Below, one piece after another: positions 54,530 through 64,000 of a stretch of 64,000 bases of DNA; the stretch's first letter is position 1, and each line of letters starts with the position of its first letter. Both the position numbers and the translations under genes were made by a program. The notes under the pieces were generated by a model. It was not told where the DNA came from, ran no database searches, and saw only the letters and a program-made list of their open reading frames with translations. Source of the DNA: Ariolimax columbianus (lineage: Eukaryota > Mollusca > Gastropoda > Stylommatophora > Arionidae); the NCBI GenBank assembly GCA_036924085.1, contig JAVGWX010000008.1:54834814-54898813 (forward strand), read 5' to 3'.

Positions 54530-54865
54530 CCACATAAAAGAATATACCTACTTCCAACTCTCCAGATGAGATCAGGTGATCATTCACCGGCTAAAGAAAC
54601 AGGACACAACAGACGGAGATGTAATTTAAACAATAACCTCAAAATTGGCATTACGGGCATTTGAACCTGCGGCACAGACCCATGACAGCGGAACACATTC
54701 TGCAGCCGTCCCCATCGTCTACCGATAAAAAAAGTAGCATTCATTTGACAACAGCAGTATCCTTCCACGAGATGTAGTACGGAACTGCAGTCGACTGCTG
54801 CCTTCGTTGGAGTAATTGAAGTCGAGGTGTGAAGACGAACGAGGAAGAAGAAAAAGAAGAATGCA
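54530..54865 (+). pseudogene. LINE A-like Cys/His tail with (GAA)n end
   Basis: Across several frameshifts the plus strand reads HNRRRCNLNNNLKIG, TCGTDP and AEHILQ-like text, the pattern of the LINE A tail, then ends VEV plus a stop and a GAA-rich run (54,840-54,864). A diverged subfamily of A. Confidence 0.55.
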
Positions 54866-54954
54866 TCAATTGATCCTGCTTCTACTATTTTCTGTGGCAA
54901 TGGATTCTAAGTATTCCCCACTCTCAGACTAAAAACATATGTCCTGGTAAAACT

Positions 54955-55415
54955 TAGACGCCCATTTGGTACTCTGCTGAAACCTGCATTCACCCATTTG
55001 GAATTCTAGTAAAGCTTAGACGCCCATTTGGTATTCTAGTAAAGCTTAGAAGCCCATTTGGTATTCTGGTAAAGCTTAGACGTCCATTTGGTATTCTGGT
55101 AAAGCTTAGAAGCCCATTTGGTATTCTGGTAAAGCTTAGAAGCCCATTTGGTATTCTGGTAAAGCTTAGACGTCCATTTGGTATTATAGTAAAGCTTAGA
55201 CGTCCATTTGGTATTCTGGTAAAGCTTAGACGCCCATTTGGTATTCTGGTAAAACCTACATTCGCCCATTTGGTATTCTAGTAAAGCTTAGACGCCCATT
55301 TGGTACCCTGGTAAAAATCTACATTCGCTCATTTGGTATTCTGGTAAAAACCTACATTCGCCCATTTGGTATTCTGGTAAAACCTACATTCGCCCATTTG
55401 GAATTCTAGTGATGA
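54955..55415. repeat. 30-bp minisatellite, about 15 copies
   Basis: Units of 30 bp (cgcccatttggtattctggt...) in two variants: aaagcttaga in the left two thirds and aaaacctacattcgc in the right third. Confidence 0.94.
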
Positions 55416-56492
55416 CTTTGGGTCTCATTACCAACACTATGCTGTATTAGACCGATTTGACAGACTCTTGAAGCAATAGATCCCTTTCACAATTTAGCTG
55501 GTTCTCTGCGCCTACTATTGTGGTTGTGTGGTGCCAATGGACCATACTATGTTAGTCGGGCTAAACATTCAGGCTTCATCTCGCAAATATATTGTTAATT
55601 GCATTTTTTTTTAATGCGCATGATCTAGAACCGTGTAATATGCTGTTTTGTTAAAGTGCTTTTATTAAACTGTATTTGTTAGTTAGTTGGGTGGTTAGAT
55701 AGCTAGTTATAGTTAGCTAGTTAGTTAGTTATTAATTATGTAAGTTATTTATTTAGTTAATTAATAAGTTAGTTAGTAAGTTAATGGGCTAATTAGTTAG
55801 TTAGTTAATTAGATAATTAGTCAATTATAGTCAGCTTAACAGTTAGTTAGTAAGTAAGTTAGTTAGGGCCAAATATTATATTTGAAAATTGAAACACTTC
55901 CCCATAAGCTAGTGGACTAAAGCTTTCAAGACAAGTACAGTTTCGAGGACAGTATACTCTACTGATATCTGTATGACAATTTTGAGGCAATTTGAGATAA
56001 ATTAAATCAATAAAGCTAGGTCAATTTTGAACGAAACGAAACATATTTCTGTTGGCTTGCGTATTCAAAACAACCATGCACTACATACTTCATCTTTGAA
56101 ACTTGATTATGTGTGTGTATGTGTGTTTGTTTGCTTGTTTGTTTGTTATGTGTGTAACTCAGACTGAGTTGTCTTCACTTTTGGTAAATTTTCTATGGTA
56201 GCTCGTTTGAAGCTGCTCTTTCTACGTACCTGGGAGAACCGAATATGGTTAACATTGGTAATGCAATGCGCGACATCTCACCAGACTGACCAATATAGGA
56301 ATGACGGTGGCCATATTTACTTTATTTATCAGGCTTTCGTAACAGAGCATGTTTCCATGAGCATGACAAGGAAGTGAAGTTAGAAGTTTCATCTCACCCT
56401 GAACCGAGCCACTGCACACACGTGTAATATAGCTAGAGTAATGTTCATTGATGGCAGAGTTACAACTATTACTGTGGTTTATTAATATGCAG
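55416..56492. other. No gene; (TTAG)n region
   Basis: Degenerate TTAG/TTAGT repeats at 55,678-55,866. Otherwise AT-rich and unassigned. Confidence 0.5.
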
Positions 56493-56720
56493 TAGTACTC
56501 TGATTTACGAACACCCGTCCATACTAACGTCTTGAATGATATCCAGAAACCATTACGTACGAACGTGAGTTCACTCTTACGAAACTTTTCCGCGCATGTT
56601 TTTTAAACGCATCAAAATTGAATGAACGTCATTATCCCTTCAGTGTCCTGTGCTTTGACAAACTTTATTGCATTTCTAATTTAAGAAGAAATCTCAATAG
56701 CCATTGCCAGTCACTCATCA
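56493..56720 (+). mobile_element. Possible pogo/Tigger-like end
   Basis: Starts cagtagtactctgatttacg then aacacccgtcc, which resembles the terminal repeat of pogo/Tigger-like elements. No match to a transposase. Low certainty. Confidence 0.35.
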
Positions 56721-56850
56721 CTCTTCAGATCCAGAGACATCATCATCAGCAGGTGAAAAATCAGTAACAATTTTCATCATCATCAGGTGACCTGTCGTTT
56801 GGAGTTAGCGATCATGGACCTCCATCAATATCTATCACGTGTATCGTTTA

Positions 56851-57264
56851 TTAACTCTGTTGTTGATTGTCGTCCATGCATACTCCCAGTATGTCCAGCA
56901 TCTTCTCTTTCGGCCTTCCTGGTTCTCTCTTTCCTGTTATCTTTCTCGTTGCCACGGTGTGCTCCAAGCCGCCTCTTCTCATAATATGCCCCCAAAAAGA
57001 TGACTGTCTTGTTTTGATTCTTACAATAGGTTGTCTTTGTGTTTGTGCCTCCTCGAGTACTGTATGATTAGTCTTCTTTGTTTGTGTCTCTTCGAGTACT
57101 GTATGATTAGTCTTCTTTGCATTCCATGGGATCCGCAGCATTCTTCTGTAAGACCTCATCTCCGTCGCTTCCAAAAATATAAGCGGTTGCTTGCTAATTG
57201 TCCATGAATCACTGCCATATGTCTGTACTGGTTCCAGGTAGCATCCAAGGACTCTCTTTTTCAC
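56851..57264 (-). pseudogene. RTE-like LINE C-terminal end with in-frame 39-bp doubling
   Basis: Reads GCYLEPVQTYGSDSWTISKQ, ATEMRSYRRMLRIPWNAKKT, SSFWGHIMRRGGLEHTVATR and GKREPGRPKEKMLDIL. This is the post-RT tail of a LINE. A 39-bp segment (13 codons, KKTNHTVLEE-QT) is present twice in tandem and in frame at 57,042-57,080 and 57,081-57,119. The 137-codon frame is otherwise open, so the doubling did not break it. Confidence 0.82.
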
Positions 57265-57604
57265 ACAATATTCCTTTCATGGTTTGGAAGACCGATTTTG
57301 CTTGGGTAATTCCGCATTTTATTTCGTAATTGGATCTTCCATTTGATGTAATGCATATGCCCAGTTATTTAAACGTGTTAACTTGTATCAATTCGGTCCC
57401 CTTTGGTCCCCTTCGGTTTGACGCAGCATTTTAGAGAGTCTGGCCTCTTCATCACTACCATCACTTCCGATTTCATTTTTTATTAATTCACTTTGCTGAA
57501 CTACCATAATTTTTTCCTTCTTAAAAGTCGGACATTGACAAAATGTTCCTTTAAAAATAAAACTGAATTTAAGGCTGATGATTTTGATTTTCAAGTTGTA
57601 CGCA
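57265..57604. other. No recognisable feature
   Basis: Spacer. A minus-strand open frame at 57,388-57,651 has no recognised domain. Confidence 0.4.
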
Positions 57605-57962
57605 GGGATGTGGCAAGGACAACAGTAGCACCACTGTCCCACAGAGAGCATGTCCTAATAGGTGATAAGCTGTATTACATGGCGTAACACCGGCCAGTGT
57701 TAAGTGGCTTGTTTAGAGCATCGATAAATGGCGCCTAACAGGCCGCGGGTCTACTTTTCTCTAGTGTTTGAGTCTATTAAGATGGACTTGCACATCGTTT
57801 AACCACCCTCAACGGCTCTTGTCCCAACGCAGCGGAGTAATAAGCTGACCGAGACTATCTCGCTAAGCAAGAAATCCTTCTCCAGGCTGCATCCTGTTAA
57901 TACCAGAGCTGGAACCTGCACAGGGCCATCTGCCTCTTCAGAAGTACAGGTCTTCTAAGAAC
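57605..57962 (+). repeat. Dispersed repeat Q, copy 2
   Basis: Partner of 48,560-48,968: agtagcaccactg, agagagcatgtcctaatagg, gtgtttgagtctattaagat, cgctaagcaagaaatccttc and cagaagtacaggtc. The 3' block is single here. Confidence 0.75.
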
Positions 57963-58109
57963 TAAGAAGATTTTATTCAAGATATCCTAAACCACTATCA
58001 TTTTACGCAATCACCTAACACTCTGATTTTGTGAATGTGTGTAATTTTGTGATGTTTATTTGTGCTAGAATAAATATTTATTCTTTACTATTTATCCCTA
58101 ACAAGCATT

Positions 58110-58460
58110 TGGCTTCGTTCATTCTCAATCTCCCGCTACCAAACCCTGAAAGGCTTAAGTAGCAGAAAGTAGTTCAGAGAACGGAATGCGTTGTGTCGTA
58201 GTTTACAGCTTGACTGCGATATTTGCACCTTTCGGTCCAACACATCCAACTTCAGCAAGCATTTTTTGAATACCGGGTTAGCATTCCCTCTTCGATCCCT
58301 TCTCCTTAGCCAGTCTGCCCTGCTGCAGTCTGTTATTCAGGATCACCGCGTGGAGGTGTAGAAGGGTCTTGACAGCTCTGGTTCGCTTGCCCTGACGCCA
58401 GCAGTCAGCTATTGGTCGCTGAGCACTGCAGCTCATGCGCTGCCCAGCATCTTGATCCTC
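58110..58460 (-). mobile_element. SINE-like dispersed repeat G, copy 5
   Basis: Close to copy 1 over its whole length (caatctcccgctaccaaacc ... gccctgacgccagcagtcag), but without a clear TTC run at its left edge. Confidence 0.68.
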
Positions 58461-59165
58461 CTGACAAGCATTTGAAAATGAAATTATGTGCTTTATTTCT
58501 TTTCGGCTGCCAAAATACATTTGCAAGCATAAACAAACCAAAAAAAAACACACAAGCAAAGTCGTTTCTGTTTTACCAACAAATATGCTTTACGAACATG
58601 CTATAGTCCATATTCGAAACATGAGAAAAAAAATTGAAATATGTTGATTAAGGTTGAGTTTAATCTAAATTTTAAAATGGGTATGGTCAGATACCACCTC
58701 TACACCTCACGGTAGAAGAGGAGCGACTAAGTAAGTAAGTATGGTCAGATACCGCACCAAGACGAAAAAACAAACAAAACCTACGTTACGACCAATAGGC
58801 CTTCAAGAGGGAAAACAATACTGAATTTACAAATCAACATATAAGGAAAAAATGGGTAACTTATCTGATAGTAGACCCAGTCTGTCTAAGCGACCGGTTG
58901 GGCCAGATGCTTCACTGAATATGAAGGGGAGCGGTCAAACAAGGTCACCAGGAGAGAGTAAGAAATGAGGGGGAATGCGCCAGATAAGCCAGTGGTGGCC
59001 AAATATGGAAACGACCAAATAGTGATCCAGGTTGGAAAACAAATAGAAGGTGATATAAGCCGGGAGGGGATGAGATTAATAAAGGAGGGGGTGGGAAGAA
59101 CTGATAGAAGAAGGGGGGGGGGTGGCAAAGGAAGACACAAAATGTATGGGGGCCAGTATGAGGTT

Positions 59166-59696
59166 TCAAGAAAGACTATGGAAGATATTAATGCCAAGCG
59201 GTTGGAGACAATCCATGCTGGAGATAAGTTTATTCTCAAGGGTGAATCGATGACCAACGTCAGAGAAGCAAATAACTAGTCCAGTGACACTAACTTCCTG
59301 CTTACCCAGGTGCTCAGGACCATTGAAGTGGCTGGCAATTGGGGAACCAGTGCAGTTGCGGATATCGTTTAGGTGTTGGCTGAAACGCTCCCGCAGTTCC
59401 ATACCAGTTTCACCAATGTATGTCATACCACACTGGCTGCAGATGATAGAATAGATGAGATTACGAGAATTGCATGTGAATCCCTGTTTGATGAAGAATT
59501 CTGCTTTAGGAAAGGTGATGGAGCGAGAAAGGATGACATGAAGGCAGGTAACACATCCACGTACATTATTGCACGGCCTGGTGCCTGGAAGGCTATGAGG
59601 GCTGGTGTGTAGGCGACTACTGACCAGCAAGTCCCTCAGGTTTCTGTTCTGTTTGTAGACGAATAGGGGAGGATCGGGAAAAACTACGAGTGGCAA
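59166..59696 (-). pseudogene. Penelope-like GIY-YIG endonuclease domain
   Basis: A 176-codon open frame. The linker reads NRNLRDLLVSSRLHTS, then CNNVRGCVTCLHV (Cys-rich region typical of the Penelope linker) and FFIKQGFTCNSRNLIYSIIC. The nuclease core reads SQCGMTYIGETGMELRERFS, where YSI...TYIGET is the GIY-YIG equivalent and the Arg/Glu/His stretch RERFSQHLNDIR follows. The nuclease nicks target DNA for integration in this family. The open frame over this domain is intact, but the upstream RT is frameshifted and truncated, so the element is not autonomous. The start codon is arbitrary. Confidence 0.87.
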
Positions 59697-59699
59697 GAT

Positions 59700-60015
59700 C
59701 AGAGTGAAGAACAGGGAGATGGCGGAATAGGATATCCTGGACAGAGGTCAGAGGGAAGATGGTGAGTGGGAGTGAGAGAGTATTGACGGGAGATAGGAAG
59801 AACCCGCTGGAAGGCGGAGGAGAGAGTGGTCTCAGGGTAGAGTCGCTTGCGGAAGAAGACAAGCATCTCGTGGGCCCTGAGCAGGAAGTCGTCGTCATCC
59901 TGACAGAGGCGTCGGAGGCGAAGGAGTTGGGAGAAAGGAAGCGAATCGCGGCAGGATTGAGGATGGGAGGAAGTGTAGAGAAGGTAGTTGTGGGCTTCAG
60001 TGGTTTATTTCATAT
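59700..60015 (-). pseudogene. Penelope-like reverse transcriptase, C-terminal end
   Basis: In a different frame from the nuclease the minus strand reads EAHNYLLYTSSHPQSCRDSL, PFSQLLRLRRLCQDDDDF, LLRAHEMLVFFRKRLYP and SSAFQRVLPIS. This 'YLhy.S.HP....ipysq.lR.rRlC' series is the end of the Penelope-type RT. The catalytic RT core is missing at the right. A frameshift or gap separates it from the endonuclease frame. Confidence 0.8.
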
Positions 60016-60354
60016 TTAGAACTGCGTCAACGACTTTCATAATTATTCCGGTTTGTACCTCGTACTAATCGTCATTTTAGCCCCCGTAAGATGACATCAT
60101 GGGATTCAATCAGCCAATTAAATCTCCCACGCGAACGTTAGAAATACAGACAGACAAGCACTTGAGAAATAATGAAATGCATGGAGACGGGAAGAAATAA
60201 AGGGACATCACCCATCATAACCCTAACTCTAGATAATGTCCTGACCGGAACTTTCCGTACAACATGGGCATGCCGGCCACGTTTATGAAGACTCGCTATT
60301 TACAAATTTACATGACCGGCAGCGATCCTGGTTTTAATCCCAGGTCCCCTAACT
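60016..60354. other. No recognisable feature
   Basis: Spacer with a weak B-box-like cctggttttaatcccagg at about 60,328, not enough to call a SINE. Confidence 0.4.
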
Positions 60355-60625
60355 GATTTACTATACTCTTAATATGTTCTTCTAATCTTTACTCCTACTA
60401 TGTACTCCCCTCTTTACTACTCATCTTAACCAATTCACTTTACTCCTTAGCTTTACTCATACTCATTACTCCTAATCCTTATCCATTCCCTTTACTGCTG
60501 ATTCGTATCCATTCACTTTACTCCTAATCTTTATTAATTCTCTTTACTCCTCATCTTCTCCTCATCTTTACTTATCCCATTCCCTTTCTTCCTCATCTTC
60601 ACTCATTCTCTTCACTCTTCATACT
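60355..60625. repeat. Pyrimidine-rich degenerate repeat
   Basis: Loose repetition of tttactcctaatctttatccattc-like words of about 12-25 bp. Confidence 0.65.
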
Positions 60626-61914
60626 CCCTCCATTGATGGGTCGGATTGAAGGGAACAGAGCCACAGTAGCTTCCACGTTCACCATAAGAATCGACTAACA
60701 AGGATTTTACATGGGGACAGCAATTTCCTCATCATGTGTGTACATCCATTGTTATGCAACGGCCACTAGAATTGCTCGAAACATGCTTCTTCTAAAAATG
60801 GACCAACTATAATGACGCCATATGTTTCACATCCGGCGAAAAGACGAATCATTCAACAAATCTATTTCTCCATAAAAGTAGATTATCCCCACTGACAAGG
60901 CCTTACCCATATCGTTTGAATATTCATCACAGACTGAACGATATCTTATTGAAAATCTCATTTCAACGAGTATCTATTATTTTATGGGATATTTGTTCTT
61001 GTTACACAGAATACATATAATTTGATACAGGGAATACATGTGTTAATTTAACTCGTTTTCTTGGGGCTCAGAACAATAAATAGGAAGACCAGTTGAATAT
61101 AACTGTGGGCCCATATACGAAGACCAGCTGAGTAGTATTGTGGGCGCTTGAGTGGAAGGCGAACCGTGTATGGCGAGTGACAATCACCTGTGTGCAGCCT
61201 ATCACCCAGATCAATACGGTGGGATAACTCCGACGCAAAGCTGCGACCGGAAATGATGGATTATGTTAACAGATGTGCACATATAACTGTGGTCATAAAT
61301 AATGATTTTATTATTGTAAAAAATATGAGCTGAAATATTGTCTGGATTATGAGATTTTGTTGCGTGAAGTGAGCGTGTGGTTGGTGGAGGGTGTCAGAGT
61401 GTTTGTCTTTAGTAATGTAGGGACAGCTGGAGAAAGGAGCTAAATGAAGTTATAACAGATAAAAATAATACCATGATTTGATTGTCCATAGCACTACGTC
61501 ATACATGCGAGGTCCAGTGTTCTGCCATCCTGACTGGTCTGTCGTTTCTATCGATCAGATATTCATATAAATGGTAGGTTTGGGCAAGCCGTGAGGTGTT
61601 CTTGGTCTTGGTCTTGGAAAGCCTGCATTCCCAATTTTGTAGTACCTGTATTCCAATGCTTTTTATGCATTTGGGCAACCCAGATCGAAGTCTATTTCAG
61701 GTTCTCCAGACTGGATATCATAGGTGTGCCATGATGCAACCTTCACCTGCAGCTTCATCCACGGGGACTGTTGTTTGTCTTTTCATTTCCCTTATAGAAA
61801 CGTTATGGTGCTTCCTTGAAGAGAATGTGTTTTTGTTTGTAGGAAACCGTCAAGACAGTCTCATTTTTTACAGGTGGTTTTCCTGCATTATGTGTCTTGG
61901 ATCGATAACTGTTT
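60626..61914. other. No recognisable gene
   Basis: About 1.3 kb of unique-looking sequence. A plus-strand open frame from 61,596 (MFLVLVLESLHSQFCSTCIP) reaches the following array without a recognised domain. Its second half is repeat-encoded. Confidence 0.45.
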
Positions 61915-62665
61915 GTAAAGAGATAGATGAAATGTTTGAAGGGGAGGTAGATGAAATGTGTAAGGGGCAGGTAGATGAAATGTGGAAAGGTGAGGTAGCT
62001 GAAATGTGTGAAGGGCAGGTAGATGAAGTGTGTGATGGGGACTTAAATGTAATGTGTCATAGCAGATAGATGAAATGTGTGAGTTAACGTAGATGTGTAA
62101 TGTGTGAAAGTGTAGATGAAATGTGTGAAGGAGAGGTGGATGAGATGCAATGTGTGAAAGGAGGTAGATGAGATGTGGGAATGAGAGGTAGATGAGATGA
62201 AATGTGTAAAGGAGAGGTAGATGCGATGTGGGAAGGCGAAGAAGATGAAATGTGTGAAAGTAGGTAGATGAGATGCAATGTGTGAAAGAGAGGTATATGA
62301 AATGTCGGAAGGGCAAGTAGATAAAATGTGTGAGATGAAATCAGTGAAGGCGAAGTAGATGAAATTTGTGAGGGACCGATACATTAAATGTACGAAGGCG
62401 AGGTAGATGATAAGTATCAGGTCAGGTAGATAAAATGTGCGAAGGGGAGGTAGATGAGATGCTATATGTAAAGGTAGGTAGATGATATGTGGCAAGGGCA
62501 GTTAGATGAAATGTGTAAAGGGGAGGTAGATGAAATGTGTAAGGGATAGATAGATGGAATGTGTAAAGGGGAGGTAGATGAAATGTGTGAAGGGCAAGCA
62601 GACAAAATGTTTGAAGGGCAGGCAGCTGAAATGTTTGAAGGGTAGGTAGATAAGATGTATTGACT
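61915..62665. repeat. 24-bp degenerate minisatellite, about 31 copies
   Basis: Units around gaggtagatgaaatgtgtga of 24 bp, with length changes that increase to the right. In the first six units the plus-strand frame reads VDEMCEGQ-like octapeptides. Confidence 0.92.
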
Positions 62666-62689
62666 GACAACGCCACAATGTATTACACG

Positions 62690-63185
62690 TGATGATGACA
62701 AATATTTTATTTAACCCCAACATATCATGTTTTATTTAACCCCAACATATCATGTTTTATTTAACCCCAACATATCATGTTTTATTAAACACCAACATAT
62801 CATGTTTTATTAAACACCAACATATCATGTTTTATTTAACCACAACATATCATGTTTTTTTTAACCCTAAACATGTCATGTTTTATTTAACCCCAACGTA
62901 TCATGTTTTATTTAACCCCAACATACCATGTTTTATTTAACCCTAACATATCATGTTTTATTTAACTCTAAACATATCATGTGTATTTAACCCTAAACAT
63001 ACCATGTTTTATTTAACCCTAAACATATCACGTTTATTTAACCCTAAACATACCATGCTTTATTTAACACTAAACATACCATGTTTTATTTAACCCTTGA
63101 ACATATTTTTTTTAACCCTAAACATATCATGTTTTATTTAACCCTAAACATACCATGTTTTTTAACCATAATCATGTCACGTGTT
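62690..63185. repeat. 25/26-bp minisatellite, about 19 copies
   Basis: Units aacatatcatgttttattta..., 25 bp with aacccc on the left and 26 bp with aaccctaaac on the right. The unit length grows by one base across the array. Confidence 0.93.
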
Positions 63186-64000
63186 ATCAAGATTTGAAGC
63201 GTCAGCACTCTTAGAATAGAATATCGTCGCAGTTCAGTCCATTTGATTCTCTTACTTGAATCGTCAGTTACTTTCAAAGAATAATAATTCATTGCTGAGC
63301 TTAAAGAGATGGGAAGGGAGAGGTAGCCAGAAGCGAGGGTGTGGACGGGTGAGGTAAGGACAGGGGGGTCTGATCGAAGCGTGTCCCAGATCCTTTGTGC
63401 AACTGGAAGTAATGGCGTATTTGTGCAGTAAGCCGTTAACAGTATGACCTTGTAACAATTGTGAAGCCGAAGTATGTCACGCTAAAGATTGCGCTGGTAT
63501 TTACAATTGATAGTTACGCGTCCCGACTGAACCTGGTAACCAAGGATTCGTATCTCAGTAACCACGAACAACACACTATCAGCTGACGTGGACTGTAAGC
63601 TCTTGCCGTACGTTATGTACGGGCAAGGAAATGACAAATGGATGAGATACTGTCAGAGGTTAAAGTTGAAATAAAATCGAGGGGTTATTGTCCTTAAATT
63701 TAACTTGTAAGTTATTACTGAATACCAGAGACGTTTCTAGATAAGAATGTGCGGTTTGAACACGTGTTAAGAACACTAGGAGTTTGAGAGGGCAGGAAAT
63801 ACTGATTCTTGTTCTAAGTTTGCTATCAAGTCCGTAAGGCTTTCTCATTGGTGAAAGTCTTCTTTATTTTTCGGGCAGGATCCATGACACTTCACCAAGC
63901 ACTGAGAATCCTTACCATACACAATAAGTAAGCACCAACCAAAATTATTCGCTTTACTTGTTGAAAATCCCTTGTTAGATTCATTGTGCACAACACCAGA
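63186..64000. other. No recognisable feature
   Basis: About 0.8 kb at the right edge with no assignable gene or repeat. Confidence 0.45.

Larger units (their letters stand above)
58605..60015 (-). mobile_element. Penelope-like element, 5'-truncated
   Basis: Read right to left: end of the reverse transcriptase (59,770-60,015), linker and GIY-YIG endonuclease (59,166-59,696), then a noncoding 3' part to about 58,605 that is shared with 26,780-27,010. In the 3' part the block gtatggtcagatacc occurs twice (about 58,680 and 58,738) around a short insert that is absent from the other copy. A 10-of-12 match (catattcgaaac / catatttagaac) at the two ends may be the target duplication. Confidence 0.82.

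Noticed and set aside
61596..62069. 157-codon frame as a gene
   Set aside because: The second half is encoded by the 24-bp array and the first half has no recognisable domain.

Overview
This is a gene-poor window from an invertebrate nuclear genome, most likely a marine mollusc. I cannot name the species. No intact host gene is visible. The evidence for this origin is the repeat mix: RNase H-bearing non-LTR retrotransposons (LINEs) of I/Nimb or Jockey-like type, RTE-like and CR1/L2-like LINE ends, a Penelope-like element with a GIY-YIG endonuclease, several tRNA-derived SINEs, mariner and possibly pogo/Tigger-like DNA transposon remnants, and many minisatellites. Every coding region I recognise is a decayed transposon gene with stops, frameshifts or truncation.

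Layout. 1-2812: LINE family A on the minus strand (endonuclease, reverse transcriptase, start of RNase H). 3-6.4 kb: dispersed repeat copies and LINE tails. 6.56-10.84 kb: one decayed LINE (family C, minus) that carries two large minisatellites inside its coding sequence, a 27-bp array in the RT and a 30-bp array in the endonuclease. 11.1-11.95 kb: 64-bp array. 12.3-13.4 kb: two joined LINE 3' ends. 14.7-15.9 kb: RTE-like LINE split by a SINE with an exact 10-bp target duplication. 17.7-18.3 kb: a short copy of a VNTR-bearing retroposon. 19.8-32 kb: SINE-like copies with (GAA)n tails, a mariner fragment, LINE tails, tandem tRNA-like units and 16-, 17-, 22- and 45-bp arrays.

33.61-41.63 kb is the standout. 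About 224 copies of a 33-bp unit, followed by an exon-like segment, a SINE and an (AAC)n tail, are flanked by a perfect 15-bp direct repeat. The 5' edge, VNTR core, exon-like segment and (AAC)n tail recur at 17.7-18.3 kb, and the core and exon-like part recur in reverse at 48.24-48.55 kb. I read this as a composite, non-autonomous retroposon analogous in layout to primate SVA elements (5' leader, VNTR, unique segment, simple tail). 42-64 kb continues with truncated LINEs with target duplications, a CR1/L2-like LINE end holding two nested insertions, RTE-like ends, the Penelope-like element (58.6-60.0 kb), an unclassified paired repeat (48.6 and 57.6 kb) and many more arrays.

The theme is minisatellite birth inside mobile elements. 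The 27-, 30- and 28-bp arrays are each built from a recognisable segment of the LINE or SINE that hosts them, a 39-bp in-frame doubling in another LINE looks like an early stage, and the 33/37-bp arrays sit inside a mobile unit that has spread. The very long open frames in the 33-bp array are a by-product of a unit length divisible by three and are not credible proteins.
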